Origin: Geosiphon pyriformis
Lineage: Eukaryota > Glomeromycota > Glomeromycetes > Archaeosporales > Geosiphonaceae
NCBI GenBank assembly: GCA_016748015.1
Contig: JAAOMT010000602.1
Coordinates: forward strand, 1,502,054 to 1,566,053
Reading direction: 5' to 3'
Length of the DNA stretch: 64,000 nt
Part shown: piece after piece, positions 12,430 to 23,921 of the stretch
Position numbering within the stretch: the stretch's first letter is position 1
Layout: every line of letters begins with the position of its first letter
Program-made: the position numbers and the translations under genes
The notes under the pieces: model-generated
What the model was told of the DNA's origin: nothing
What the model saw: only the letters and a program-made list of their open reading frames with translations
Database searches by the model: none

Positions 12430-13070
12430 TAATATTGAGCTCCATCAAAATTCTTATTTTGAATTATGTTAAATACTTCTTTTTCAAGTAGCATCTGTTC
12501 CATCCTACTCTTTATTTCTTTAATTTGTAAGTTGTTTATTCTTTCCCATTGGTTGATAGTTATTGTTTCCATGTTAAAGTGTAACAATACTTCTGAGTAG
12601 TTTTGGAATATAGTGTGTAGTTGATAAATGGTCCTAATGTGTAGTGTTAAATTTGTTTTCTTTCCAATAATGTTTTCAATGTTTCAGATTATCTCTTGAT
12701 TGAAGATTTTTTTTAATTTCTCAAGATATAACTTCTGAATGTCTATTTTTCGTCCCAATTAATGGTAGCAATATGGTATTGGAAGTTGGTTTATCTATTG
12801 ATTCCAATTTTCTTTTGTTAGTTCTTTTGTTGAAGCAATAATAGTTGTTTTTTCAAAAGTGTTTTTTACTTTTTCGACTATTTTATCTAACCAATTTATT
12901 GATTGTTTCTGTGGTTGCTGGTATGGTGTACTTTTTCCTTTTTGTTTGGTGTTTTGATAACAAATTGTTTGGTTGTTAATGATAATTTCCAGGTTTACTT
13001 GCTGTTGACTTAAAGCCTGAAACAATTGTTGAGCTAAAGTATGAATGTGATCTGGTATTTCTATTTTTCT
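12430..13070 (-). pseudogene. Accessory third ORF of gypsy element 3
   Basis: Behind integrase, minus-strand frames read MFQALSQQQVNLEIIINNQ (ORF 13025 to 12795), then after stops GRKIDIQKLYLEKL, HIRTIYQLHTIFQNYSEVL, and FDGAQY just before the polypurine tract. Position, length and the blocks NLEIIIN and YSEVLLHFNMETITI correspond to the third ORFs of elements 1 and 2. I find no known domain, signal peptide or membrane segment. An RNA- or Gag-associated accessory role or a degenerate envelope substitute is possible; neither is supported by a motif. Confidence 0.65.
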
Positions 13071-13079
13071 TTGTTGCTT

Positions 13080-14500
13080 TTGTTATATATATCATGTCTT
13101 TATATACTCTTTTTGGTTATTTAATTGGATGTATTTGGTTCAATAACTATAATTGGTTCCAGATCTTGTAAAATCTCATCTGATTGGACTAGTATTTTCT
13201 GTACTCCTAGCTGTGAAATATTACTAGTGAATAATACTATATAATGATATGGTTTCAGTCAATCACCATGTGCTGCTTTGACTAAAATTTTGTTATTCCA
13301 TCTTAATTTATAAGCTCTATTTCCTAGAATTTCTTCTATGTGAAATGGTCTGTCCCATTTGAAATCAAATTTTTTACTTTATTGTTTTTTCACTTTGGTA
13401 CGATGTAAAAGTACTTTGTCTCCAATTCTGAATTTGACTGGTTTATATAGTAGCTGGTTATCATGTCTTTCTTTTTGTTTTTCTTGTGACTTTTAAATGT
13501 TATTAGCTGCTTTTTGCCATTTGTTTTTTAGTGTTTCTATTAAGTTATATGTTCTTTTCAACAATGTTTTTTGCAAATTCTCTTCTGTTATTGGTTCTGT
13601 TGGATATGTTTTGACTTTTATCTCAACTGGTAATGTTGCTGTTCTACTGTATATTAATTCAAATAGTATTGCTTGTATAGTGTCTTGTTTCATTGTTTGG
13701 TAAGCAAATAATACTAATGGTATGAATAAATCTCATTCATCTTGGTTTTTCTGGCTAATCTTGGCTATTGTTTCACATAGTGTTCTGTTAAATCCTTCAA
13801 CTAACCCATTTGTTTGTGGATGATATGGTAATGATAATAGTCTTTTTATTCCAAATTTTTGACTTAATTCTGCTATTGTTCTATTCACAAAATGAGTTCC
13901 TTGATCTGATAATAGTTCTTTTGAACATCCATGTCAACATATTAAATCTTAATGAACAAATTTGGCAATGGATTCTGTATTTGCTCTTTGAATGGCTTTT
14001 GCTTCTGGCCATTTAGTGAGATAATCTATGGCTACTGCAATATATTTGTTGTCTCTGCTAGTAATTGTTAATGGTTCAACTAAGTCAATTCCAATGTGAT
14101 CAAATAATTGTTCTACTTTGATTAATCTTAATGGTTCATTGGGTCTTGTTCCTTTTCTTCTCTGACAAGCATCATAATTTTGAACATATTAGATAATATT
14201 TGAATACATTGATGGCCAATAGTATCTTTTTCTGGTTCTTTTCATAGTTGCTTTTTTATGAAAGTGTTCTGCTGTTAGATTTGAGTGCATGTTGAATAAT
14301 ATTATCTCTTTTTCTGATTCTGTGATTACTTTGGTTGGTTGATCTGTATTTTTTTTGTTCTTCTGGTAAAGTATATTTTGATAGTTAATAAAATGTTTTA
14401 ATTGTTGTTTTATGTTATTTTGTTCTTTTTGAGATAATTTCTCCTTGAATGATTGGGTATTTATATAATGTTGGAGTTGTTGGTATTTTTGTATATTCAT
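13080..14500 (-). pseudogene. Gypsy element 3 integrase
   Basis: Minus-strand integrase. The N-terminal zinc-binding part has the blocks MHSNLTAEHFHKKA, RYYWPSMYSNII and YDACQRR. The DDE core is legible with IGIDLVEPL (first Asp), LLSDQGTHFVN (second Asp) and LPYHPQTNGLVEGFN (Glu). The C-terminal part has FRIGDKVLLHRTKVKKQ and ILGNRAYKLRWNNK. The three catalytic acids survive, but several in-frame stops occur (after SNII, VH, QDE and NNI, and in KKQ*S). The gene inserts cDNA into the host genome in an active element; here it is dead. Confidence 0.9.
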
Positions 14501-14519
14501 TTTTTTGTTATATTTTGGG

Positions 14520-14989
14520 TTGAAATGTTTTTAGATTTGTTTTATTCACAACAATCCATCAGCATTTCCGTTTTTTTTTCCTTTTTTGTAATGTACTATA
14601 TAATTAAATAGTGAAAGTTCTATTTTCCATCTGACATGGTGATTGTTTCCAAATTTTTGCTTCTGAATTGAAGTCAATTCTTTATAATCAGTGTACACAT
14701 CAAACTTTTGATTCAAGTATTTTTTCTATTTGATGACAGCCCAATAAATAGCTAAGTGTTCCAATACTGGAGTTTTATAGTTTTTTTCAGCTGGACTTAA
14801 GCTTCTGCTGGCATAAGCTACTAGATGTTCTTGTCCATCTGGTTTTTTCTAAAATAATACTGCTTCCAATGCTTGATCAAATACATCAATTGTGATTATG
14901 AATGGCTTGCTATAATTTAGATAGATTAGTACTGAAGCTTAAATAAGCTTTTTTCTTAATATATTAAAAGCTTCTTGCTAAGTTTCTGT
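14520..14989 (-). pseudogene. Gypsy element 3 RNase H domain
   Basis: Minus-strand frames after the RT read PFIITIDVFDQALEAVL (first Asp region), HLVAYASRSLSPAEKNY, LEHLAIYWAVIK, FDVYTDYKELTSI and GNADGLL, which is the standard gypsy RNase H order. The usual TDHK motif has become TDYK (CAC to TAC transition). Stops are present. It normally degrades the RNA strand of the RNA:DNA hybrid during reverse transcription. Confidence 0.85.
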
Positions 14990-16990
14990 CTATTTATATT
15001 TAGTGTTTTTTGTTTGGAATTGGTATAGTAGTTGAGCTATTTTGGAAAAGTTTTTGATAAAACAATAGTAGTATCCAGCAAATTCCAAGAATGCTCTTAA
15101 TTCTGTAAGATTATTTGGTACTGAAAAGTTTTTAACAATCTTGTCTGAATCTGTTTTGATCCCATCTTTGCTTACAACATGTCCCAAAAACTTGAGTTCT
15201 GTTTTGTCAAAGAGACATTTATTGGCATTTAATTTCAATTCTGCTCATTTGAATCTCTCAAACACTTGTTAGAGATGATGCAGATGATTATTAAATGTTT
15301 TTGAGAACATGTTAATGTCATTCAAGTATACGATATTACAGGTGATTATTTCTGCTGTCGAATTAAATAACAAATTTATAACTTGGTGCTTAAAAGCTAC
15401 TTCTGTGGATGAGGTTCTGCAAGTGTTGTATCTGAAGGTTTTGATGGAGTTCTTTGTATAATGGACAGAGATTCAATAGTGTCAATAGTAGATATATCTT
15501 TCAAGAGTTTTTCCAATTTCTTTCTCAGCGTGGTGGCCGGATTTAGTCTGGTAGTCGTGCCCTTCTGGTAAGCTATCCGATAATATATAAAATCCTACCC
15601 TTATTTCTGGATCTTTTACCAGACTATTCTTGATGTCAATAACTCAGTGCTTAATCTTTTAATCAATTAGTATACAACAACAAAATTAAAAGAAAAAAAA
15701 TAAAATAAAGAAAATAAAAATAAAGAAAATAGAGAAAATAAGCCAAAGCAATTTGGTACATTAGTATTTCATCAATAGCCATGATCAAGAGCTATTGTTC
15801 CAGTGTGGTTAAGTATCAATTACTATCAACATGAAGTGTTGATAGTAGAAAGTGAGTTGAGATATGGAATAATTATTTATTTGATAATTGGAAACTAGAA
15901 TGTTGCTTAGATTAAATCTAAACTGGAAGGTCTGTCTTTTCAGCTTTTAATCCTACTGCTATATATACATAATTGAGATTCCTCAATTCCTCAATTCTTT
16001 GCAACAGAAATCCTGCGATTCCTGATAAGAGGAATCCTGCAATTTTGGAATCCTGCAATTCCTCATCGGAGAATTTTGCAATTTCTCTGAGAAAAATTCT
16101 GGAATTCCACATTTATTATGTTTACCTCTGATTGGCTAATATCTACTGACTAATAATACTATATTTCTTATATTCTATGAGTAACAACAACTACTGATTT
16201 CCATAGTAGCCCAGTATAAACAATTTCTATAAGTCACTGGAAAGTGGCTGGAGCATTCATTAAGCCAAATGGCATAACCTCAAATTCAAAATTCTTTTCT
16301 CATGTTGTAAAAGCCATTTTCTCTTTATCTTCCAGTTTTATGGCTACTTGCCAGTAACCACTGTCTAAGTTTAAAGTTAAGAACCATTTTTTCCTTCCAA
16401 AAGCATTAAATAGCTCTTAAATCTTTGGTGTCAAGTAACTATCTCTTTTTGTTACTCCATTTAGTTTCCAGTAATCCACACAAAAGTGGATTTTCCCATT
16501 TTTCTTATGGACTAATACCACTGGTGATAACCATGGGCTCATTGATGGCTGAATTAGTCTATTGTTAAGCATCTAATTGATTTCTTGACAAATAATCTCA
16601 TGGCTGGCTGGTGGTACTCTGTATGCTCTTTGTTTAATTGGCATTGCATTTCCAGTCTTGATCTGATGCTGGATTATGACAGTTCTGCCAAATTCATTTT
16701 TACTTGCAAAGATGTCATTGAAGTTGTTAAGTAATATTTTAAACTACATATGTTGTAGTAAGTCTAGATTTCCCAAGTTTATCTGTTCTAATTGTTCTGG
16801 TTGGAGTAGATAACACTCTTTTCATTCATATATTGTTTGAGATGTGATATTTACATATCTACACAATTGTGGAAAGTCTGAAATGGTGTTTGGCAGTTGT
16901 TCTTTAATTTTGGTGGTTAAGTATCCAATAGTGGTTCCTTCTGGTATCTCAATAATATTTTCTGTATTATTATAAATGGGAATTTTGATA
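14990..16990 (-). pseudogene. Gypsy element 3 reverse transcriptase, split by a solo LTR
   Basis: The N-terminal part (16187-16990) reads IKQRAYRVPPASHEII, KNGKIHFCVDYWKLN, LTLNLDSGYWQV and FEFEVMPFGLMNAPATFQ. The catalytic box lies beyond the inserted LTR (15334-16186) as VYLNDINMFSKTF, where canonical YLDD has become YLND, and the thumb continues with FLGHVVSKDGIKTDSDK and LRAFLEFAGYYYCFIKNFSKIA down to 14990. The break falls immediately before the YxDD motif. The region between dUTPase and RT (about 16990-17230) continues the polyprotein without a recognised domain. Several stops are present in addition to the insertion. Confidence 0.9.
15334..16186 (-). repeat. Solo LTR (copy C) inserted in gypsy RT
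   Basis: An 853-bp LTR of the same family as A, B, D and E, from TATTACAGG (mutated TGTTACAGG) to GAGTAACA on the plus strand. It is flanked by ACGA (15330-15333) and ACAA (16187-16190), a 4-bp target duplication with one transition. No internal element sequence accompanies it, so it is a recombination remnant. Its U3 repeat region differs from its relatives: instead of AGCAATGTG palindromes it has repeated GGAATCCTGCAATTCC-like units (about 15985-16110). Confidence 0.85.
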
Positions 16991-17232
16991 TGTTTATGGT
17001 TTTTTGCTAGTATGTATAAATTGACTAGTTCAATCTTTCTTGATTTACAAAGTGTTGCTTCTGCCTCAAAAATCTGAACCTAATTTTTTACTTTTCTTTT
17101 TATGACTACCATGCACTGATCATATGATAGAATAAAAATTGATTGATAAACAAAGATAATTTCTTCCTTGTCAACAGTTTTTTTTTCTGCCATATTAAAT
17201 AGTATATCTATTCTATTCATAAATCCGAAACT

Positions 17233-18144
17233 CTATATTCCTCTCACTGTAATTCCTAATTTCTCTCTGTTTTTTACTAATATTAATTGAGCTATTTTAA
17301 CCAGAGGCAGGAATATTGTCTGTGCTATCTTTTCATTTGGCTCTATGATATAGACTTTTTTTGAGTCATTTTGTAGCATTGCAATGATATTTCTTACATA
17401 CTCTGTGTCAATTATTTTTCTTCTGATGTTGATTCTTTTTTTTGCTAAACTACTTCTAAATGCTAGTTGAACCATTGTTGTTGCTGGAATTTTTAGTGCT
17501 ACTTTAAGATCAATACAAGTGCATGAATGTGGCTCCAATTTAATGGCATCTTTTTTCAAATATTTTAGATCAAATCCTGCATCAGTATCATGTGCTTGTT
17601 CTGACATGATGTCTTCATTGTTATCACTGAACCATTTGAATTTTTGTTCCTTGAAGAGATTAGAAAAAGCAATATATGTTTTTAAGTTTGAATCAGAGTA
17701 TGAATTATTGTTATTTTTGTTGCCATTTTGAATGGAGCTGGAACTGTTATTCTCGTTATCATTATTGTCAGAATTTGAATCGGGATTGACATTTGATTTC
17801 GATTTTGATGGGCAGCTGCTGATTGGTTTATTTTTCTCTGAAATTATATAGATCATGTGTGGTGGTGGATTGTAAATGAGATCACACTCATTACAATATT
17901 GAAAATCACATGGGATCAGACAGTGATTATATAACTGGGTGTTTATTTCTTCTAAACACTGTTCTTGCTCTTCTCTTATTGGTGCCAAATTTTGATGGTA
18001 TTCATAAAACTTCTCTGAACCTGTCTTTAAGTCGAAAAAAGCATCTGGATTTGGGATAAAGACAATGTCAACTGGTTCTAAAAAATTATTTTTAATTTTC
18101 AAGATTTTGCTGGATGTGGCTCCCTCAACTTTGGTATTCACCAT
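17233..18144 (-). pseudogene. Gypsy element 3 polyprotein segment: Cys-containing linker plus dUTPase domain
   Basis: A 303-residue open frame. Residues 73-95 contain CLIPCDFQYCNECDLIYNPPP, a possible zinc-binding cluster; residues 115-160 are a Ser/Asn/Asp-rich linker. Residues 184-303 are a trimeric-type dUTPase: motif 1 AHDTDAGFDL (184-193), motif 2 RSSLA (230-234), motif 3 IIDTEY with the catalytic Asp246, motif 4 NEKIAQTIFLP (270-280), then a stop at motif 5 after VRGI. Several motif glycines appear replaced by Arg, Lys or Glu, the effect expected of G-to-A transitions. dUTPase hydrolyses dUTP to dUMP and would limit uracil in the cDNA. Confidence 0.85.
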
Positions 18145-18145
18145 T

Positions 18146-18822
18146 CTTCAAATTTTGTCTTCATCATGTGGGTAGCCATCTAAGTGAGTTATTGCTCAGT
18201 GCCAGACTGCAGTAATAAGAGTATTACAATTGACCCAGTTGCTTATGAGGATTGTGTATTGGCATGACACATTGCACATTCGTCCTTGACTAGGAATGTT
18301 ATTCCACATTCCTTTGTTAAATAACTATTCGCCACAAGTAAAACATGGTTTATTGTCCCACTTTTCCTGTTTCTTTGGGTAACCATAGCATTCCCTATAA
18401 CATGGCTTGCAGTAGTAGTGGGTTCTGGTCCAATAGTTTTTGTTAGAGACTATCCAAGCTTTTATGGAGGAAAGTTTCTTTTTATAATTCTTGCATTTAA
18501 AGAGTATATATGGTGGCTCTTTTATTGGCTCATATAAGTACTCTTTTTCTCAGCCACTAGTTATTTTTTCTGTAGTAGCATCTTTTTCTGGTGTATTTTC
18601 TTCCTTTCTTTTTTTTTTGTTGTTCCAAAAGAATACTAATGATAGCTCATTGTGTTTAGTGTTAGCCCAGGAAACTTGGTATGCTTCTTAAGTAGGTTTT
18701 TTTTTTTTTTTTCTAATTCAATAAGTGGCTTGTCATTGATAGTGGTCTTGAAGTGACCACAAGTGGCTGGCACACATATGTGGTGGCCATTCTGGCTAAG
18801 CTGCAGTTTTTAGATGTTTTAA
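18146..18822 (-). pseudogene. Gypsy element 3 linker with Cys-rich segment, between protease and dUTPase
   Basis: Minus-strand frames give ICVPATCGHFKTT near 18750-18785, a Lys/Glu-rich region, then THYYCKPCYRECYGYPKK and NKPCFTCGE (about 18325-18430), which together form a CxxC...C...CxxC pattern suggestive of zinc binding, and finally HLDGYPHDED just before the dUTPase frame. In-frame stops are present. The segment has no named domain that I recognise. Confidence 0.55.
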
Positions 18823-19376
18823 TCAAGCATGGCATTGGTTTTGTACAGCCAGTTGTTTTCAATAAGAGCTTGATACTAAGTTGCTTTCATTACCAATACT
18901 TTGATTGATATTATGATGCCATTGACTTCAAATGGAAAGTTGTCTATTTTATCAATTAGAGTTTTGGTCACTCCATTAGCAGTTATAATTCTGGTGCTGG
19001 CAGCATGATCAACTTGGCAACCTAATTGGTTCATGAATTGTCATGTAATAATGCTGCTTGCTGACTCATTATCAAGGATAAGCTTGATAGAGTGGCCATC
19101 AACTTTGGCATCAGTGTACATAGCAGTGATTGGTTTTTCCTCAAGTGCAGTTCTACTAAATAAAGACATAGATATTAGTTTCTTAAGTTCAAATGGAAAG
19201 ATAGCTACAAGTAATTTGTCATTGGTAACAGTAATTGGAGGTATATTGCTGGTGAGTGGTTGTTTTGGCTGGGTTTCATGTTGTTGAATGAGGCATTTTT
19301 TGGGATTATCAGGAGACTTAAATAGTTTTAAGAATTCAGGTTTTAGGTATATCCAGTTCTTGAATTTTGCTGGCAT
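18823..19376 (-). pseudogene. Gypsy element 3 aspartic protease region (first copy)
   Basis: The minus-strand ORF 19376-19041 starts MPAKFKNWIYLKPEFLKLF and ends KVDGHSIKLILDNESASSIIT. This matches a retropepsin active-site region, where the expected D-S/T-G triad has become D-N-E (two G-to-A type changes); the frame then hits a stop where Trp or similar would stand and continues with QFMNQLGCQVDHAAS. The protease would cleave Gag-Pol. The same sequence recurs at 21178-21731 because of the assembly duplication. Confidence 0.75.
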
Positions 19377-19779
19377 GATTCCGATGACTGATTTAAGAAG
19401 GTGAGAATTGGTTGGTGAACAATCATTGCCAATCTCCAGTTTTGAGTGACTTTAGGTCTGAGATTTTTTGATGTCATCTGAGCTGAGTTTGGGGTAAAAA
19501 TTACCAGTGTCTAATAAATTACTTGTGGCTGTGGTGGTTGATAGATTATGGGTGTTATTGGTTAATAGATTGCTGCTGGAGACTGATATACTGGAAGTGA
19601 GTATAATTGCTGTATCATTGGGGTTTGATAAATCAGTTGCATCATTGGAAAATAATGTAATTGAGATTAGTATTATTCTGATAATTAATTACTATCATAA
19701 TTCTGAGTTTGAAGTCAGTAATTAGAGTTTTAATACTAATTAGCTGATCTTAGATTGCTTATCTTTTTTCAACATTTGA

Positions 19780-21000
19780 ATTGCAAATGTTTTTGTTTAC
19801 CACAATAGTAACATACACATGTTTTTTGCTGCCACTGGTGATTGGTTGACACTGCTAAACATGGTTGATTTTAGATGTGATTAGGGTTTTCTTGATTATT
19901 GTGCTATTGAAAAGGTTGATAAATTGTTTGATTGTTGTTAGCTAAGTATTTCTCTAATTTCTGATTGATTGATTTACTGAATTGCTTCAATTTGGAATTC
20001 AAGTCAGATGATTCATTCATTACTAGATTTATGGCTTGGGTGTGGTTGGCTTCAAGTTTAGCTGCTTTAAAATCTCTGGCATTTGTAACTGTGGCTTGAA
20101 GGTTTGCTAAATGCATTAGGCATATATATTGGAAGATGCTATTGTGCAGGTCTCTAATGAATTGATTTAGAATTTGTGGCACTGTAAAATAATCAGCTTA
20201 GATTGTCTGGATTTGGTGCAGATTCCTATGGAAGCATTCTAAGTAGATAGTGACTGTTTCATTCTCTCCTTGCTTAATGGTAGTGAAAGTGTTGGCCAAT
20301 CAGTTGATGCTATTATTATTGCTGAAATATTATAGGAATGCAAGCTTGAATGCATTAAAATTTTGAGGTTTGTTAACCAGATTTTGATACCATAAGTTGG
20401 TAGTACCCTGAAAAAAGTATAGAATGGCTTGCATGGCTCTGGTGTTATTTTATTTATTGGCTGTAATGGCTTTTTCAATATTGTTTAGCCACACTTGGGC
20501 ATTGTTTTCTTCACCCATGAACTTTTTGAGTTTTGCTATTAAAGTATAGACTATTGGATCTAAGTTTGGTTGTTGTTGTTGTTGTTGCTATTAAAGTGGC
20601 TGCTGTGATTGTTGAGGTGATTAAAATAGTTATTGAATAGATTGCTAAAGTGGCTGCTGTTGAATTGGTTTAATAATTGGTTCAATTGGTGACTGATCGA
20701 TGACAATTACTGGAGATAAGTTTTTTTGATTAATTGTTTTGGAGTTTGGATTGTTTTGAGTTTGCTGAGTTTGAATGTTTGGAGTTTCAATTTCCGGATT
20801 TTTTAGGATTAGGTTTTGGTAAGTAAATTCTTAATCCTCACTTTCTTCTTCTGATTCCATTACTTTCCACAAACTTGTGGTTCCAAAGTCTGGTTGAGGT
20901 AGCAGTGATCAAAATTCTAATGGCATTGGTGATCACAATTTAAATCCTTCTAAATATTTGCCATATGGTCCTAATAATTTTGTTTTTTTTGTTTACTTTA
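19780..21000 (-). pseudogene. Gypsy element 3 gag, duplicate copy on the left of the gap
   Basis: Identical to 22135-23355 (see the gag entry there). It includes the ORFs 20182-19904 and 20478-20239 and the CCHC knuckle near 19780-19825. It is very probably not a separate gene copy but the end of the left-hand contig. Confidence 0.75.
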
Positions 21001-21157
21001 AAATAGAAATTATCCAAAGATTAATATTGCATTTGATGTGGATGCGTCTGCTAAGGAGATATTGATGGCATTTCTTGATATATAATAGTATAATAGATTG
21101 GTTGATAATTCAACTCTGGTTTTCTTCCAAGTGGGTGGTTGTATCTTTTTGGGTGTT

Positions 21158-21177
21158 NNNNNNNNNNNNNNNNNNNN
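21158..21177. other. Assembly gap (20 N)
   Basis: Twenty N bases join two contigs whose ends overlap by 2335 bp of apparently identical sequence. The true distance is therefore negative: the contigs should be merged and not spaced. Confidence 0.97.
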
Positions 21178-23512
21178 TCAAGCATGGCATTGGTTTTGTA
21201 CAGCCAGTTGTTTTCAATAAGAGCTTGATACTAAGTTGCTTTCATTACCAATACTTTGATTGATATTATGATGCCATTGACTTCAAATGGAAAGTTGTCT
21301 ATTTTATCAATTAGAGTTTTGGTCACTCCATTAGCAGTTATAATTCTGGTGCTGGCAGCATGATCAACTTGGCAACCTAATTGGTTCATGAATTGTCATG
21401 TAATAATGCTGCTTGCTGACTCATTATCAAGGATAAGCTTGATAGAGTGGCCATCAACTTTGGCATCAGTGTACATAGCAGTGATTGGTTTTTCCTCAAG
21501 TGCAGTTCTACTAAATAAAGACATAGATATTAGTTTCTTAAGTTCAAATGGAAAGATAGCTACAAGTAATTTGTCATTGGTAACAGTAATTGGAGGTATA
21601 TTGCTGGTGAGTGGTTGTTTTGGCTGGGTTTCATGTTGTTGAATGAGGCATTTTTTGGGATTATCAGGAGACTTAAATAGTTTTAAGAATTCAGGTTTTA
21701 GGTATATCCAGTTCTTGAATTTTGCTGGCATGATTCCGATGACTGATTTAAGAAGGTGAGAATTGGTTGGTGAACAATCATTGCCAATCTCCAGTTTTGA
21801 GTGACTTTAGGTCTGAGATTTTTTGATGTCATCTGAGCTGAGTTTGGGGTAAAAATTACCAGTGTCTAATAAATTACTTGTGGCTGTGGTGGTTGATAGA
21901 TTATGGGTGTTATTGGTTAATAGATTGCTGCTGGAGACTGATATACTGGAAGTGAGTATAATTGCTGTATCATTGGGGTTTGATAAATCAGTTGCATCAT
22001 TGGAAAATAATGTAATTGAGATTAGTATTATTCTGATAATTAATTACTATCATAATTCTGAGTTTGAAGTCAGTAATTAGAGTTTTAATACTAATTAGCT
22101 GATCTTAGATTGCTTATCTTTTTTCAACATTTGAATTGCAAATGTTTTTGTTTACCACAATAGTAACATACACATGTTTTTTGCTGCCACTGGTGATTGG
22201 TTGACACTGCTAAACATGGTTGATTTTAGATGTGATTAGGGTTTTCTTGATTATTGTGCTATTGAAAAGGTTGATAAATTGTTTGATTGTTGTTAGCTAA
22301 GTATTTCTCTAATTTCTGATTGATTGATTTACTGAATTGCTTCAATTTGGAATTCAAGTCAGATGATTCATTCATTACTAGATTTATGGCTTGGGTGTGG
22401 TTGGCTTCAAGTTTAGCTGCTTTAAAATCTCTGGCATTTGTAACTGTGGCTTGAAGGTTTGCTAAATGCATTAGGCATATATATTGGAAGATGCTATTGT
22501 GCAGGTCTCTAATGAATTGATTTAGAATTTGTGGCACTGTAAAATAATCAGCTTAGATTGTCTGGATTTGGTGCAGATTCCTATGGAAGCATTCTAAGTA
22601 GATAGTGACTGTTTCATTCTCTCCTTGCTTAATGGTAGTGAAAGTGTTGGCCAATCAGTTGATGCTATTATTATTGCTGAAATATTATAGGAATGCAAGC
22701 TTGAATGCATTAAAATTTTGAGGTTTGTTAACCAGATTTTGATACCATAAGTTGGTAGTACCCTGAAAAAAGTATAGAATGGCTTGCATGGCTCTGGTGT
22801 TATTTTATTTATTGGCTGTAATGGCTTTTTCAATATTGTTTAGCCACACTTGGGCATTGTTTTCTTCACCCATGAACTTTTTGAGTTTTGCTATTAAAGT
22901 ATAGACTATTGGATCTAAGTTTGGTTGTTGTTGTTGTTGTTGCTATTAAAGTGGCTGCTGTGATTGTTGAGGTGATTAAAATAGTTATTGAATAGATTGC
23001 TAAAGTGGCTGCTGTTGAATTGGTTTAATAATTGGTTCAATTGGTGACTGATCGATGACAATTACTGGAGATAAGTTTTTTTGATTAATTGTTTTGGAGT
23101 TTGGATTGTTTTGAGTTTGCTGAGTTTGAATGTTTGGAGTTTCAATTTCCGGATTTTTTAGGATTAGGTTTTGGTAAGTAAATTCTTAATCCTCACTTTC
23201 TTCTTCTGATTCCATTACTTTCCACAAACTTGTGGTTCCAAAGTCTGGTTGAGGTAGCAGTGATCAAAATTCTAATGGCATTGGTGATCACAATTTAAAT
23301 CCTTCTAAATATTTGCCATATGGTCCTAATAATTTTGTTTTTTTTGTTTACTTTAAAATAGAAATTATCCAAAGATTAATATTGCATTTGATGTGGATGC
23401 GTCTGCTAAGGAGATATTGATGGCATTTCTTGATATATAATAGTATAATAGATTGGTTGATAATTCAACTCTGGTTTTCTTCCAAGTGGGTGGTTGTATC
23501 TTTTTGGGTGTT
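21178..23512. repeat. Assembly overlap, second copy
   Basis: Second copy of the 2335-bp stretch starting TCAAGCATGGCATTGG. This copy runs on uninterrupted into the gypsy leader and 5' LTR D, while the first copy runs on into the Cys-rich/dUTPase part, so the pair are overlapping contig ends of one element. Confidence 0.9.
21980..23281 (-). pseudogene. Gypsy element 3 gag
   Basis: Starts at the ATG at 23281 (MPLEF, followed by a stop). The N-terminus has PQPDFGTTSLWKVMESEEESED, followed by a Gln-rich stretch (about 22925-23010), and the capsid-like part KKFMGEENNAQVWLNNIEKA, LANTFTTIKQGENETVTIYL, VPQILNQFIRDLHNSIF. It ends in a CCHC zinc knuckle CYYCGKQKHLQFKC (about 22130-22175), which binds genomic RNA. 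Several stops interrupt it. Capsid-type and knuckle order are normal for Ty3/gypsy Gag. Confidence 0.8.
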
Positions 23513-23901
23513 ACTGCTGGTGTTTGTAATTTTCCTTTGTCTTTGTCTGTGTAGGTAATGGGAAATTATTGTTGAGTGTACCTCTCAATGGTTTGATTGA
23601 TTTTCCTAATAATTGGTGTAAAACTGTAGTTTTTTGGTAAGCTGGTATGTTGAAACAATTCTGTATAGAAATTTTTTCTTGTGGATTCAATGTTAACTGT
23701 TCCTCTTAAGTAGTCTGTGATTTTATTGTTGACATAAAAGTTAAAGGCTGATTCTGCTGAGAAGTGGTTATTGTATAATCCTAATTGTTGGCTGTACTGT
23801 TAAAACAAAGATTTGGCAAATCTTAAATGGTTTGCTCCTATAATTTCTGATTTTGCCACTTTTGGATAATTGTTGTTGGTGCTGGTTCTCTGTATGATTA
23901 T

Positions 23902-23919
23902 ACCTCATAGGGAGCACCA
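23902..23919 (-). other. Gypsy primer-binding site
   Basis: Two bases after the 5' LTR end, the minus strand reads TGGTGCTCCCTATGAGG. A TGG start complementary to a tRNA CCA end is expected here. Copy A has the related TGGTGCTTTCTG. I cannot name the tRNA without a search. Confidence 0.6.
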
Positions 23920-23921
23920 AA

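Larger units (their letters stand above)
18823..21157. repeat. Assembly overlap, first copy
   Basis: This 2335-bp stretch recurs at 21178-23512 with a constant offset of 2355; every open reading frame I compared is identical in the two copies, and the two are separated only by 20 N. It contains gag and protease of the minus-strand gypsy. Everything else in the region differs by many transitions between related copies, so perfect identity across a gap points to the same locus assembled twice. Confidence 0.9.

Noticed and set aside
17519-17731. Plus-strand ORF of 70 codons opposite the dUTPase frame
   Set aside because: It is the antisense shadow of a well-supported dUTPase domain and has no family match.
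18823-23512. A genuine tandem duplication of gag and protease
   Set aside because: The copies appear identical and meet at a 20-N gap, while all other related copies have many transitions; an assembly overlap explains it better.
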